From NCBI GenBank assembly GCA_016630905.1, contig WBMQ01000002.1, positions 3,038,001 through 3,102,000 on the forward strand: 64,000 nt of DNA, given 5' to 3'. How positions within the stretch are numbered: the first letter of the stretch is position 1; each line of letters starts with the position of its first letter. A program made the position numbers and the translations under genes. Positions 36,279 through 48,669 of the stretch are shown here, piece by piece. The notes under the pieces were generated by a model. The model saw only the letters and a program-made list of their open reading frames with translations. It did not search any database and had not been told where the DNA came from. Source of the DNA: Capillidium heterosporum. Taxonomy: Eukaryota > Entomophthoromycota > Entomophthoromycetes > Entomophthorales > Capillidiaceae.

Positions 36279-37318
36279 TTAGAGACGATTCTTCTCCCAG
36301 AGTTTAGGGATGGTGTACTGTAACTTGGGGCTCAAGTACAAACCTTCGCCTGACTTAGTTGCATCCTCGATAAAATTGATGATACCATCGACGACGACTT
36401 TGATGTCGAGCAACCCACCAAGTGGCTCTAACTTCTTCAAAAGATTGGGGTTGGTTGCTAGATTACCGACTATCCCGGTTTCTAAAGAATCAAGGTTACT
36501 GTAAATTTTCAAAATAAATGGTTACGAACGAAAGAAGGCGCTACACAGTTCACTCGAATGCCACGCTTGCGAAGGTACCCTAATGTTTGGGTAAAGTACA
36601 GAACCTACATTTCCAAATAAATAAAAGTGCTATAAAGAGTAAATGTACAGCAATTTTTGAAGATGAATATGCTGGTACTCCTTCTATAGGTTTAAGGGCC
36701 GATAGAGAGGATATGTTGATTATGGAAAAATCATTTTCCTTTCCACTTGGCTTTAACTCGTCAAAGTGTTGGATAGCTAACGAAGTTCCTACAATTACAG
36801 CACGTAGGTTTATATCGATGACCTTTGATACAATGTCTACGACATAAGAGACTAAACTTATTAGATGGAATAGTATTACTTGTCTTTTTTTCGATATCTT
36901 CCTTTGGGCCTATACCGGCATTATTTACCATTATCTATGTAAATTTTAAGATAGAATATAATGGAGTAAATTACCTGAGCTCCACCAAACTTGGCTTTCG
37001 CTACTTCGAACAGTCGTCTCAGATGAGCTTCATTTGTTACATCACATTTGACAAAGATGGCGACCTCCCTGTCTCTGAATTCAATTAATTTAAGTTAGAA
37101 GTGGTAAAGTAGAGCTTAAAACTAACCTGTTGAGCTCTTGGACGAAAGCGCTACCTGCCTTTGCATTGATATCGCCAATGACTACTTTGCCGCTAATTAT
37201 AAAGGTCAGAATTAAAAATAGTAAAATAGCACCCCAAGCTGACCAGTCTTTTACTCAGCTCTTTACCGAAACCACTTGCCCCTCCTGTTACTATTGCGCA
37301 TTTATCTTTTATCTGCAT
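36279..37318 (-). CDS. short-chain dehydrogenase/reductase paralogue B
   Basis: Seven exons on minus: 37318-37233, 37192-37127, 37074-36975, 36934-36880, 36836-36649, 36604-36526, 36481-36279 (introns 40, 52, 40, 43, 44, 44 bp); 258 residues, intact. Classical SDR: TGGASGFGKEL, VNNAGI, INISS, YSSSK catalytic Tyr-Lys, PSFVQTGIVG tail. Introns interrupt exactly the same codons as in paralogues A and C, but intron sequences differ. The upstream in-frame extension lacks need of use: the ATG at 37318 aligns with those of A and C. It is divergently paired with RSE1, sharing a 331-bp intergenic promoter. Substrate not known; 15-hydroxyprostaglandin-dehydrogenase-like SDRs act on secondary alcohols. 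Confidence 0.88.
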
Positions 37319-37649
37319 CTTTTCAACGATGAGTGATGAATAATAGTTTGGTTCTCTACTCAATCCTCGAAAATTAGTGACGACATCCTGTAATTTGTAA
37401 AACAGATTCTTTTGAAAAGGTTGATTTCCAAAAAAATCTGCAAAAGTTGATGCAAATTTCCAAAAGTTTTCAAACTGAACTCTAAAAGCTGAAATCAACT
37501 TAGTCAAGCTGAACAACTTTTTTCAAGAAAATCGAGTTTGGTTCAGGAAAGTAGAGGAAGCCATCAGCCAAGAAGTTCAGAATTGAAGCTCAAGAAATCG
37601 ACCAACAGAAATACCAATTTGAATAAGAAATAGAAGTTGAAACAAAGCT
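37319..37649. promoter_or_regulatory. shared divergent promoter region
   Basis: 331 bases between the start codons of SDR-B (minus) and RSE1 (plus). It must carry both promoters; no specific site is distinctive enough to name. Confidence 0.5.
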
Positions 37650-40600
37650 ATGCTTCATCTATATCATCTATCTTTACAAACCGCCCAACAAACTACCTGC
37701 CAGATTGCTGGTAACTTTACCGGTCAGAAGGGACAGGAAGTTATAATTGCTAAGCAGGATAAACTACAACTTTTGAAGCCAGATACCAGTAACGGACGTA
37801 TTCAGATTCTTCATACTTCTGAACCTTTGTTCGGTAAAATACGGGCGCTCTCCCCGTTTCGATTGACCGGTGCAACGAAAGGTACAGTCTACCCTCATAT
37901 TTTTTTTAAATTTCCTGTTTAGTGTCCCCTTACTTAGTACTGTAGGAGCTAAAATTGTAACAGTGTGTTTTTACATTATTTCTTGTACATGAACCTTTAT
38001 TAACTTTGAACTAGATCACATTGTCGTTTCTAGTGACAGTGGGCGCATTGTAATTTTGGAGTTCGATCTAAAGAGTAACAGCTTCATCAAAGTCCACCAA
38101 GAAACCTATGGTAAAACGGGATGTAGAAGAGTAGTACCCGGTCAGTATTTAGCGGTCGACCCTAAAGGTAGGGCTTGCATGGTAGCTGCCGTTGAAAAAC
38201 AGAAATTGGTTTACATCCTCAACCGTGACGCCTCTGCCAACTTGACTATATCCTCCCCTTTGGAAGCTCACAAATCTCACTCCATACTGTTCCACGTCGT
38301 TGGGTTAGATGTTGGGTACGACAATCCCATATTCGCTTGCTTAGAGTTGGACTACGGTGAGGTGGATCAGGATCCAACTGGTGAGGCGTTAGAAAACTGC
38401 GACAAACTGCTAACCTACTATGAGCTGGATTTGGGCTTAAACCACGTCATCCGAAAGTGGTCGGATCCCGTAGATCCCAGAGCCAACATGCTGGTGCCCA
38501 TACCCGGAGGTAGCGATGGACCAAGTGGTGTTCTGGTCTGTTCAGAAAATTGGATTGCGTACCGACACCAGGATGTGGAAGAACATAGGGTACCCATTCC
38601 AAGACGCAAGGTACCAGGCCAGGATCCTGATCGTGGTTTGCTTATCGTAGCTTCCGCATTGCATAAGATGAAGGTAAATTTAGATTAATAGTTTTATACT
38701 GATATTAGTAGAACTCATTCTTTATTCTATTGCAAAGTGAAGACGGCGATATTTATAAAGTCACGTTGGACCACAGCAAGGGAGAGGTCAAAGAGTTGAA
38801 AATCAAGTACTTTGACACGATCCCGGTTTCAGTCTCTTTATCCATCCTCAAATCTGGTTTCATGGTAGCTTCACCCGAAGGCGGAAACTTGGGATTATAC
38901 CAGTTCATTGGACTGGGAGATGGTACTGATGAACTCGAGTTCTCCAGTCTCAAATACACACAAATGGAGGATGTCACCGTCCACTTCCAGCCCAAAGAGT
39001 TGGTTAACTTGCAACAATCTGATGAACTCGAGTCAGTGGCCCCCTTGATCGACAGCAAGGTTATCAATTTGACAGACGAAGACGCACCTCAGATCTACGC
39101 TCTGTGCGGCAAAGGACATAACTCTACTTTCCGTATTTTACGTCATGGTCTGGAGGTGAGCGAGGTTGGTGAGATGCAACTTCCTGGGAACCCCACTGAG
39201 GTGTGGACTGTCAAGTTAGGCCCGACTGATACCGTTGGCGCTTACGTCGTCTCCTTCAGTAACGCAACCCTAGTTCTGACGATGGGAGAGAACCCTGAAG
39301 AGGTTAGCGAGAGTGGTATCATGACATCAACCAACACTTTGGACATCCAGCAGCTGGAAGATGGCGGTTTCGTTCAGATCCACCCCTACGGTTTACGCCA
39401 CATCAAGCCGGACGGTCGTGTTAACGAATGGCGCCCGCCTCAGGATCGTACTATCACTTGCTGCTACTCCAACACCCGTCAGGTCATCATTGCTCTGAAT
39501 GGAAGTGAACTCGTCTACTTTGAATTGAATCCGATGGCCCAGCTGGCTGAGCTGAGCAACCGGGCCGTCATGGCTGCTCCCATCACCTGCTTGGGACTAG
39601 GGCCTGTTGCTGTTGGTCGCCAGCGTTTCCCCTTTGCCATTGTTGGTTGTGCCGACAACACTGTACGTTCCTTGAGTTTGGATCCCGTTTCACCGATGGC
39701 CCCACTGAGTATGCAGGCTGTCACCGCTACGCCAACTTCGTTGTGTGCTGTTGAGATGTCTAACTTGGACCAGGTTTCCAGCCACGGGACTTTATACTTG
39801 CATATCGGTCTACAGAACGGAGTCATGCTACGTACTACAATGGACCAAGTCACTGGATTGCTTTCCGACACTCGTACAAGATTCTTAGGCTCACGCCCTG
39901 TCAAGCTGCACCCTGTTCAACTCCAGGGCAAGTCAGCTGTATTGGCACTTTCGTCCAGACCCTGGTTGAGTTACACCAACGCAAACCAGGCCCAAGTCAA
40001 GCCAATGGCCTATGAAGCCATCGATTGCGCCACCTTCCTCCATAGTAACCAATTTGACGAAGGCCTGGTTGCCATCAGTGGAGATCAGTTAAAGTTACTT
40101 ACTATCGACAAATTGGATTCGGCGTTCAACCAAGCCACTATCCCATTGAAGTATACCCCAAGACGTATGCTGCTTCATCCTGAGAACAACCACTTTGTTG
40201 TAATCGAGTCGGAGCACTTGACTTTCTCACCGAGCGAGACGCAGAGGTTGATTGAGGAGAACGGGGAGGAGGAATCGGGGTCCCTACTACTTGATTCATC
40301 TACCTTTGGACATCCTAAGGCTCCAGCTGGCCGGTGGGCCTCACAAGTACGTGTCATCAACCCCTTCACTGGTGAATCAACCTGCGAGATTGAACTGGAC
40401 GAGAATGAAGCCGCGTTCTCTGTTGCCCTGGTTAAATTCTACACCCATCCTAACCAGCTGTTCGTTGCTGTTGGTACTGCCACCAAAGCTATTCTAGCTC
40501 CTCGCAGTGTGGAGTCGGCTTCCATCCGAATGTACAAAATGGATCTTAAGACCAACACCTTGAAACTGACCCACCACACCATGGTCGACGACATCCCCCT

Positions 40601-41429
40601 AGCTATATTGAGCTTCCAAGGGCGACTTTTAGCTGGTATCGGCAAGTACCTTCGAATCTACGACCTCGGTAAGTTGAAACTGTTGCGCAAATGCCAGTGC
40701 AAGAGTATCCCTAGTGACATTGTCAGCCTGCACGCCCAGGGAGATCGTATTGTCGTCGGTGATAATCGAGAGTCGGTACACTATGTAGCCTACAACGCAC
40801 CTACCAACCAACTAGTACCTTTCGCCGACGATTCCTTACCGGCTTGGACTTCAGCTACCGCCCAATTGGATTACGAGACTACGGCTATCGGAGATAAATT
40901 GGGCAATGTATTCTTGGCTCGACTCCCGGCCGAATGTGCCAATGAGATCGACGGCGAACCGCAGAATAACTCTCAGTTTATCCCTACCCACCGACTCCCA
41001 CCTCCCAGCAAGACCTACCTCAATGGGGCTGCTTACAAGTTGGACCGCATTGCCCACTTCCACGTCGGCGACACCATCACCAAGTTGCAGCGCACTCCCT
41101 TGCAAAAGGGAGGTAAAGAACTCCTTGTCTACTTTACGTTGCTGGGCAGGATCGGTACTTTCACCGGCTTAGCATCCCAAGAGGACGTCGAGTTCTTACA
41201 GATGCTGGAGTTCCACATGCGCTCTGTCAAACCTACATTATCGGGTAGGGATCACCTTCAATATAGGAGTGCATACTCTCCAGTCAAAGCAGTCATCGAC
41301 GGTGACATGTGCGAACTGTTCTTCAAGTTAGATCTACAGACCAAGGAGAGTGTAGCTATGGAGTTGGATCGTACCGTATTAGAAGTTGTCAAGAAGTTGG
41401 AGGATCTTAGAGTGGTGGCTGGTTTCTAA
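37650..41429 (+). CDS. RSE1: splicing factor SF3b subunit 3 (Rse1/SF3B3/SAP130)
   Basis: Three exons: 37650-37881, 38015-38673, 38712-41429; introns 133 and 38 bp; 1202 residues, close to the ~1217 of human SF3B3. Matches along the full length, for example [102 protein letters not shown]-like [26 protein letters not shown], and the C-terminal [14 protein letters not shown] and [15 protein letters not shown]. It is the triple beta-propeller component of SF3b in the U2 snRNP, needed for branch-site recognition. The first intron is about three times the usual length in this window. Confidence 0.98.
37882..38014 (+). other. unusually long first intron of RSE1
   Basis: 133 bp, GTACAG...ACTAG, against 35-58 bp for all other introns placed here. 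It joins AAAG to ATCACATT in phase. No box C/D or H/ACA pattern was seen in it. Confidence 0.75.
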
Positions 41430-41888
41430 ATTGAGAAAGTTGGAAAGTTTGGAGTAGTAAAAATTGGGATGACGCTTCTTTATTAAGCATTTTGAGATTT
41501 CCAGCTGCTTAGTTTATTATTTCTATACTTATTTTTTTAACCCTTGAGGATGACATGCCTTCTATTAGGAGCATAAAAATTTACTTTTATTGACTTGTAT
41601 GTCTTTCCCTATACATGCATCCCATATAAGCTGTATCTTTGATGGATGAAGTATTAAAATAGAGCAAACAAACTGGAGGGTTGGATAGAACGTTGGTTGA
41701 AGCGACCTTAGCTCAAAGAAGGTAAGGGATGTTTTGGAGCTCAAGTGACGTTTTTGAAACTTTTGTAGGCAAGGTCAACTTATTCATTCGTTTCAAGGGG
41801 CATACATCTACTTGTATAATATAAAAGTACACAAAGAAGCAGATACTACCTCTTTCTTTACCTATCAAGAAAATAAAATTTTAAAGTT
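41430..41888. other. intergenic, no supported gene
   Basis: About 460 bases between two plus-strand genes; T-rich after the RSE1 stop, and presumably the promoter of the elongase gene near its end. Confidence 0.55.
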
Positions 41889-43004
41889 ATGGCAGATACC
41901 CTCCTCGATCAACTTTTCAACTTCAATTTTGATGCCATTGACACTGTTGACCAACTCCTCATAAAAAATTGGGACAAAACCTTAGGATGGGACTGGTCTA
42001 CTTTAGTAAGCTTCTATAACTTTAAGTTGGATTCTTCAGTTCCGCTCATCAATTTCAAGGTAAATTTCATCTCGGCTAATGCTTCTTCTTACTAGCTTCC
42101 TAATTTTAGAGTATTGTTATTACTTGGTTGCTATACTTTTTGACAATAGTTGTTCTAAAGGTAACTTTTCTATTTAAAAAGTAGTAATATCCTAATTATA
42201 TATAAAAGATAGTCGTCAGTTATACCGGTCCATTCAAACTCAAATCTACTACCAAACTGCACAATCTCTTCCTAAGCCTCATATCGTTCATACTATGCCT
42301 GACTACTGCCTACGAGATGTTCTTTAGAGCCAAGGTAACCTATCTCCCTTTTCCCTTACCAACTTTATATAAAAAATAGAACCATGGTTTCCAAACTTTA
42401 TTTTGCATCGACAATCCTAAACTTTCGGCAAATTCCTCAACATTAGGCTACCTGCTTTACATCTACTACCTAACTAAATTCTACGAGTTGTTGGATACGG
42501 TTATTTTAGTCTTGAAAGACAAGCCTTTGATATTTCTACATGTTTACCACCATTCTATCGTCATCTTGATGGTGTGGTTCTGGATTTTAGATAGTTCGTC
42601 ATTTGCTGCGTAAGTCTTTGCATATTTTATAGCTCTAATCAGTAAGCAATTTAGGTGGGGTATGGTTACCAACACGTTGATCCATACCTTCATGTACTAC
42701 TACTACTATTTGGCAGGTTGATGGTAAAAAGATTTGGTATAAGGTACATTTCATCACTTTGATTCAAGATTTAATGTTAGTTGACAAATAGAAATATATG
42801 ACTTCAGCCCAAATCGTCCAGTTCGTATTTTCGTTCCTATTAAGTGTCCCCAACTTCTATTATCATCATGTGGAAGGGTGTAAGAACGGGTATAGTGCCT
42901 TTTTAATTTCACTGGCCATCAACTTTTCCTTCTTGCTGCTGTTTATCGACTTTTATGGCAAGAACTATAAAGTCAAATCCAAAGGCAAGGATAAGAAAGT
43001 TTAA
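41889..43004 (+). CDS. very-long-chain fatty acid elongase (ELO family), with an apparent frameshift
   Basis: Six exons: 41889-42059, 42110-42160, 42209-42334, 42380-42609, 42655-42743, 42792-43004 (introns 45-50 bp); 292 residues once one extra G in the GG at 42716-42717 is discounted. ELO signatures: KFYELLDTVILVLK, the histidine box HVYHH, NTLIHTFMYYYYYLA, and KYMTSAQIVQF after the fifth intron; several hydrophobic segments; a lysine-rich C-terminal end (KGKDKKV) like an ER-retrieval signal. It is the condensing enzyme of ER fatty-acid elongation, using malonyl-CoA. With the extra G, exon 5 hits TGA right after YYYYYLAG, so this allele as written would be truncated before the conserved QIVQF segment. 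No in-phase intron repairs it. Confidence 0.88.
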
Positions 43005-43709
43005 TAAACCGTTGTTTTCTTGGAGAACTTGGATAGAAAGAAAAACCGATATAGTTTTATTTATAGCACTTTAAAAGTTCAAGTTTTGATCTAAGATGTA
43101 AAACTTCATTTGAATTGTTCATAAATGATTTTCACCTGTCAATAAAGTTATCCTATATAAGCCTTTTACCAGGTTTATATAACACTTTGCTCAAGTACCA
43201 TCGATTCTAAATTTTATATACTGGCAATCTGTTCAGTGAAGAAATCCAACTTTCGATTAAATTTTGAAGTCAAAATAACAATTTCTTTACTAATCACCGA
43301 TAGCTAATCAACAAACTAAAATATTAAAGTATGCCTTCATTCTAGATAAATACTCCTTTATTTCAATATGCACCAAAAAATGATAGTGTATATTTGGCCT
43401 AAGAAATCGAGAGACTCTTTTATAAACCTAGAGATGTTGCCAAATAGAATAAGACTGATTTGTTTAAATAGAGTTGAGTTTAATGAATGCTTGTAAAATC
43501 AACAATGTATGTATCTGAAAACTCTTTGTTACAAATATGTTTTAATAAAGTATCAGTAAATTGATCTGGTCTATAGTTCTATAAGTTTCTAATCTGAACA
43601 CAAAGCAAGGATGTAAGTATTATTATCGTCAAGGTCAGTAATTATAGTCGCCTAACTCAAATTTTCAACAAAATTTAAATCCTACCCTTACCACTCTAAA
43701 ATTTCCCTT
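43005..43709. other. intergenic between convergent genes
   Basis: About 700 AT-rich bases between the 3' ends of the elongase (plus) and the Mrm1-like gene (minus). No gene seen. Confidence 0.6.
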
Positions 43710-44922
43710 TCAAGACTGAGCTGGAGCTAACAACCCTTGGATGAGGATACCAGCAGCAACACCAACATTCAAAGAATCTACCAAGTCCAAATCGTGGGTT
43801 TGAATACAACTCGGTATATGGACACTCAAGTCACAACTCTTTAAAAGTTTGGAGTTGATACCTTGACCTTCTGATCCCAAAACTAAAATACAGGGTTGAT
43901 TTCGGTTCCTGATCGAGGTTTCGTTTATAGATAGACTAGCTCCATCAACCGACGCCGCCAAAGTCAACCAGTTGTTTTTCTTGGAACTTTCGATTAAATT
44001 GGATAGGTTGGGGCTAGTAAAGATATTGATGAGATCTAAAGCTCCTGAACTAACTTTGGCTACAGTAGCGTTGGGTCGGGCACTAGTTTTAAAAAGAAGT
44101 TAGAGTCCAATTTGAGGTTGTGGAAAGTACCTTGCATCAGAACTAACAATTACAGCACTTACACCTAAAAAGTAACAAGATCTATATATGAATATTAGTT
44201 TAAAATATTGGGAAAAATACCTCAGTATGGATCCTAAATTTTGAGGATCAACTATCCTGTCTAAAACTACAACTAAAGGCTTGGCTTGTGTACAATGGAT
44301 ACTTTCGTTGGTACCGTCTTTGAAGTTTATTTGGAACCTATAATTATAAATATCGGGAAATACTATTAAAAATTACTGGGTTTGAATTCCTTTTTCATTA
44401 TTAGTGTCGATTGTTTTATTTGTAGTTATTGTCTTACAAGTGGAAAGTTCGACCACTTCTTTTAATTTCAATGTTGAACATTCAAGCACGATACCCTGAA
44501 TAAAAAATAAATGGACATTGTAGAACTTTTTTACCTGATGCGGTTGTTCCCCTGACTTGTTATCCAACTTCTTCCTATTACAATATTCGATGTTCAAATT
44601 GAATTTGGTAGCTAGCTCTAAAATATTTTGTCGCTTTTCCCTATTTTCAATAAAGTATATATTAAATAAATTTTACTAAATTAAAATGCTACTTTGCCAG
44701 TAAAACCTCTTTTTTTAACCTAATATTCGATGCTTGTTCCTTTTCTTCCAAAAGGTACAGTTTGTAGAGTTGTCGGTTTAAACTTTGAAAGGTAGGTAGA
44801 ACTGCGTTGTAACCGTACAAGTATTCGCGAAGTTGTCGGCCAGAGTAGCTTGCTTTTGTACCTTTAAAGTTGAGTTTTGTCCTATTTAAAGTGGATCGTA
44901 AAGAGGTGGTAAGTAGGGTCAT
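43710..44922 (-). CDS. Mrm1-like mitochondrial rRNA 2'-O-ribose methyltransferase (SpoU/TrmH family)
   Basis: Six exons on minus: 44922-44693, 44640-44535, 44495-44377, 44337-44221, 44181-44131, 44082-43710 (introns 52, 39, 39, 39, 48 bp); 331 residues. N-terminal substrate-binding part has LYGYNAVLPTF (family LYGxxxVxxA). The SPOUT knot motifs are present: motif 1 LDRIVDPQNLGSILR, motif 2 ILVLGSEGQGI, motif 3 VDSLNVGVAAGILI, and ASVDG between. Yeast Mrm1 methylates a G in the peptidyl-transferase centre of mitochondrial 21S rRNA. Target is inferred from family. The N-terminus (MTLLTTSLRSTLNRTKLNF) is rich in Ser/Thr/Arg and lacks acids, as expected of a mitochondrial presequence. Confidence 0.88.
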
Positions 44923-45083
44923 TTTTGTAGGATTGAGTTGTATAAAGGAATCAAATGCTTTCCAACATCAAAAGTTTACCAAGTTCCTATGGAAAATGAC
45001 GTATTCATCTCAAAAGGAAAACCTAAACCAAACTTCAAAGAAAATTCAACCTATCTTAGAATCAGAGAAAAACAAATTTCAAA
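44923..45083. promoter_or_regulatory. short divergent promoter
   Basis: 161 bases between the starts of the Mrm1-like gene (minus) and the coiled-coil gene (plus); both must initiate from here. Confidence 0.45.
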
Positions 45084-45425
45084 ATGGCAACTATAAGTGA
45101 AGTTCAATTGCAAGGCCTAGGAGTCGAAAGTTTAGAAGATGAGTTCAAGTTGAACCAAAAGAAATTAGATCACTTAATCTACAGTAATCAACAGCTTTTA
45201 AATTTCAGTCAAGATGAAAATGAAACTGAACAAAGTCGACAGGAATATTTGGACGTTATCGAAGAGAACTTGCAAGTTATTGAAAATATTAAAGTTAATT
45301 TGGAGAACATTAATAGGGTTTATTTGAAGAAGACGGGTATCAAGTTATTGCAAGATAAAATTGTTGAAGATAAAGGTAGGAAGGATAAGGAGGTTGCGCA
45401 AGAGGACTATGGGTTGGAGCTTTGA
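45084..45425 (+). CDS. small coiled-coil protein, family not recognised
   Basis: Single exon, 113 residues, ATG in a good context (AAAATGGC). Almost entirely helical: residues ~15-85 have heptad-like spacing of Leu/Ile/Val with many Glu, Asn and Lys (LEDEFKLNQKKLDHLI, YLDVIEENLQVIENIKV). C-terminal ~25 residues are charged. No cysteines, no membrane segment. Its short divergent promoter with the Mrm1-like gene suggests co-expression but not function. Possibly a subunit of a larger complex. Confidence 0.7.
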   Translation: MATISEVQLQGLGVESLEDEFKLNQKKLDHLIYSNQQLLNFSQDENETEQSRQEYLDVIEENLQVIENIKVNLENINRVYLKKTGIKLLQDKIVEDKGRKDKEVAQEDYGLEL

Positions 45426-46444
45426 TAAAGTTGGTATTGGAATTTAGCAACTGGTTATAAATATACATGTAGGATAAACTTTTATGTTTTAAGTAAACTA
45501 TATTTTTTAAAGCAGGAGGTAGTGAGGTAAAGCTGGTATTTTAGTATGGTATATTTTGAAAGTTTACCTTTTTGTCACTCTTTTTGCATCTATAATTTGA
45601 AGTTTATTTACTAAAGTAAACTTTTAGTAGTGCAGTATTAAGTACCTTTTTCAATTATAGATTTGATTTTGTTCTTTAAACGATAGATACATCAATGTAC
45701 TTTATTTACCGCCCAATGTTTTATCTATTGTTACAATTTGAGTTGTTTACTATTCCAAATACCAAGTAGCTTTTCAATTAGTTGGTGAATTGATGCTTTG
45801 AGTTATGTAGATGATATGCAGCTCTAGGTAAGTTCTATTGCTTTAATTGAATTTGACTGCTTTTTCAGCATATTTCAATTTTTATGTTTAAAATTGCTAC
45901 AAGCTACTTGAACTTTTCCTTTTTTCAACGTTGTTTGGGTTGCTTAGGTATTAAGAAATCAGATATTTCATTTATAGTGTTGAATAAAGCTAATAATTTA
46001 AGTAGAGTGGAAAAAATTATTAAATAAAGTTGTATTGATTTACTTTTAAAGAATTTAGCCAACAGCTAAATTCCAACTGTAGGCCTTACCAATAGTGAAA
46101 AGTGATATATGGACATTTAATTTCTCTTTGCTACACTTATAATTGAAATAAAACTAGTCTTAACCTTACTATACCCAAGCCTAATTATAAACTTAATATG
46201 AAACAGGCTATTTAAAAATACAAATGTCTATATATCAACCTTATAATTCTTTAGATACTTTAAGCTGCCATTACTAAAATTTTAATACCAAATTTCAACC
46301 CCAAACCTATTTAAAGGCTTTGAAATTCGAACCTATAGATACGCATATGTAAAAATTTTCAACTAGCCTTGATATTTCAAATTTTAGGGAGGGGGATGGA
46401 TAAAGATTGTAAATTTTGCTATCCACCAAAAGAGAAATCCCATT
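45426..46444. other. intergenic between convergent genes
   Basis: About 1 kb of AT-rich sequence between the 3' ends of the coiled-coil gene and the SNF1 beta gene; no gene seen. Confidence 0.6.
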
Positions 46445-47679
46445 TCAAATTTCTACCGGTTTGTAGTAAATGGTGGTGACGTACTATAAAAATACAAATG
46501 ACATCAGCAACTAAAGTTTAGTAAAGATATATTACCTTGTTACGGTACCGCGTAGTACCAGCAATAGCCATCACATTATCACGGATGGAGCAGGCGTAAA
46601 GGTGGTTGAGGACAACGTGGTTAGGTACCGGTAATACGTAGTTGTTTTCATTCAAGTTGCTGGTATCGCCACTGGCATTCAAGATAACCTTCTCTAAATG
46701 AGGAGGTAAAGTTGGTGGCTTAGTGGGAACGTTGCTGTTGGAATCGGGATTCAAGTTGAAGTCGGGAATCTCCTTACTGTACTCACCAGGTGGACTAGGT
46801 GGGTAATTTCCTAAGAAAAATACACTTTAAAATGAGTAGTTGCGTCAAGAGTACCTTGGTGTTGCAAGTTAGTAGAATCAATGTGTAAGTCTTCGCCATC
46901 CACTACATCGGTAGCATCGGCTTCCAAGTAGTTGACCAAGTGGCCATCTTGGTCCGTTGCAGTATGGTAGTCCTCTGAACACTTCCACTCGTCATCAACA
47001 ATAAATTTGATGTGGTGAATACCAGGTGGGAAGTTGACTACTGTACTAAACTCATTACCACTAAAAATAAAAAAGAATAAATATATAAGTAAAATAAAAA
47101 GTGTTACCAAGGCTGTAAAGGGATCTTGTGTTTCCAACCGTTGAACGTTCCAGTTACATAAACGGTAGTAGCAGGGGTATTCCAATTTATTATGGTTGGT
47201 ATGCCAGTTGGTTCAGCGTACGGATTTATTATTGCTTCTTTATCCTTCGACCTAGCCGAATTGTCTTTGCTACCTTTATGGAAAGAAGGGTTGGGTAAAG
47301 AAGCTGGGAAGGTGTCGGGCTGGTTGTCAGTATAAGTTACTTGATTAAAGACATCTAATTTGTCAACCCCTAAACCTTTGCTGTTGGCATTAGCATCTAA
47401 TTTGGAGTTAAAGACCTCTTCTGGTAAAGTTAGTGGTGAGCCAACAAAAGGCGATTCGGAGTAAGGTTTAGCTATCTGAATTTTACGCACTGGGATAACT
47501 TTAGTTGGTGGCGGTTGTAAAGTTGGTGCTGAATCATAGCTGTTTATCGATTTGCCTTTCAAGTCGCTGAGTTCGGATATTTGATTGTTGACTTTCTTTT
47601 CATTGTGAGGTGATACTGGTTGGGAATGATGTTGGGGTTCCAGGTTACTGCTGGCTGGGCTGGACTGTGAGTTTCCCAT
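46445..47679 (-). CDS. SNF1/AMPK beta subunit (Sip2/Gal83-like)
   Basis: Four exons on minus: 47679-47108, 47060-46855, 46810-46536, 46483-46445 (introns 47, 44, 52 bp); 363 residues. The protein starts MGNSQSS, a consensus N-myristoylation site. A disordered ~160-residue N-terminus is followed by a CBM48 glycogen-binding module (about 163-245: PTIINWNTPATTVYVTGTFNGW, then GIHHIKFIVDDEW) and the C-terminal ASC domain (LPPHLEKVILN, LPVPNHVVLNHLYACSIR, VMAIAGTTRYRNKYVTTIYYKPV) that binds alpha and gamma. The last 13 codons lie in a separate exon. It scaffolds the SNF1 kinase and sets its location, signalling low glucose. A Mig1-type factor, the classical SNF1 target, is encoded at 60.2 kb. Confidence 0.95.
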
Positions 47680-48669
47680 TTCTTTGGGGTTGATTCAAGC
47701 TTAGTTTAATTTGAAGTTGGTTGGAAAGGCTAGGTTTTGAGGTGCATTATGTAGAAGGTGAGATTTACCCAATTAAACTGGCATAGTTTTTCTTATAGAG
47801 TTGCATTATTTGTTCATTTCGTGCTTACTTCATCTTACAAAAGCCTACTTTGTTGTATTGGATGTCACATTGCAGCAGTAAACAACTGAGAAGACAAGGA
47901 TGGTTCAATGATTTATAACGATGAAGGGTGCAGAAGCATATATGGACTATAGTGAAATATGTGATGTCGACTAGGATATCCTATGTATTTAATATTGCTA
48001 ATTCTTAAGTTTTGAAGCTATATTATTTTTACATTGAAAACTCTTTATACTAATCATACCATTATTATATGAATAATCCTATTTAATAAGGCACTACAAA
48101 ACAGCTAAATAAACTGCCGTATAATTGATTTTACACTAGTTGAAGTGTACAATGCTCTTTACTCCTATATCCCTTTAGTCAAAGGCAGCCTTTGATAGAA
48201 AAAGGTACATTGAATTTTCCCATTTACCACACGTTAGCAACTGCCGTTCAGGCTATTCTAAGCTGTTTTTCCATCATATAATGATGAAACGTATATTTGT
48301 AGTTGTTTATCTCAAATGCAGCAATCAGGTAAGCGTTATAGAGCATGCCTAGTTAGATTTTTGTATACCACATCATCATGAAATGAAAATAAGGGCTCGA
48401 TGCAGCATACGTGTATAACGGAGTAAGAATAGTGGTCTCATAAAGTGGCATTTCATTTAAACGCTAGGCACCCCAACCCACATTGCAAAAAGGGCGGTCG
48501 AATTAGGAAAATATTCAACAAAAGCAACTAAGCCTGTATAAATAACCTCAGGTTATTGGCTGGGTTCTAACCTGTAATCTGGGAGCAAATTACCCTCTAT
48601 AACAACTTAATCTAAGGTGGAAATCGGTAAAACTATTAGAGAACCAGACGGGTAGGAGACCAAGCAACA
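47680..48669. other. intergenic between divergent genes
   Basis: About 990 bases holding the promoters of the SNF1 beta gene (minus) and the sirtuin gene (plus). No reading frame or repeat recognised. Confidence 0.55.
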
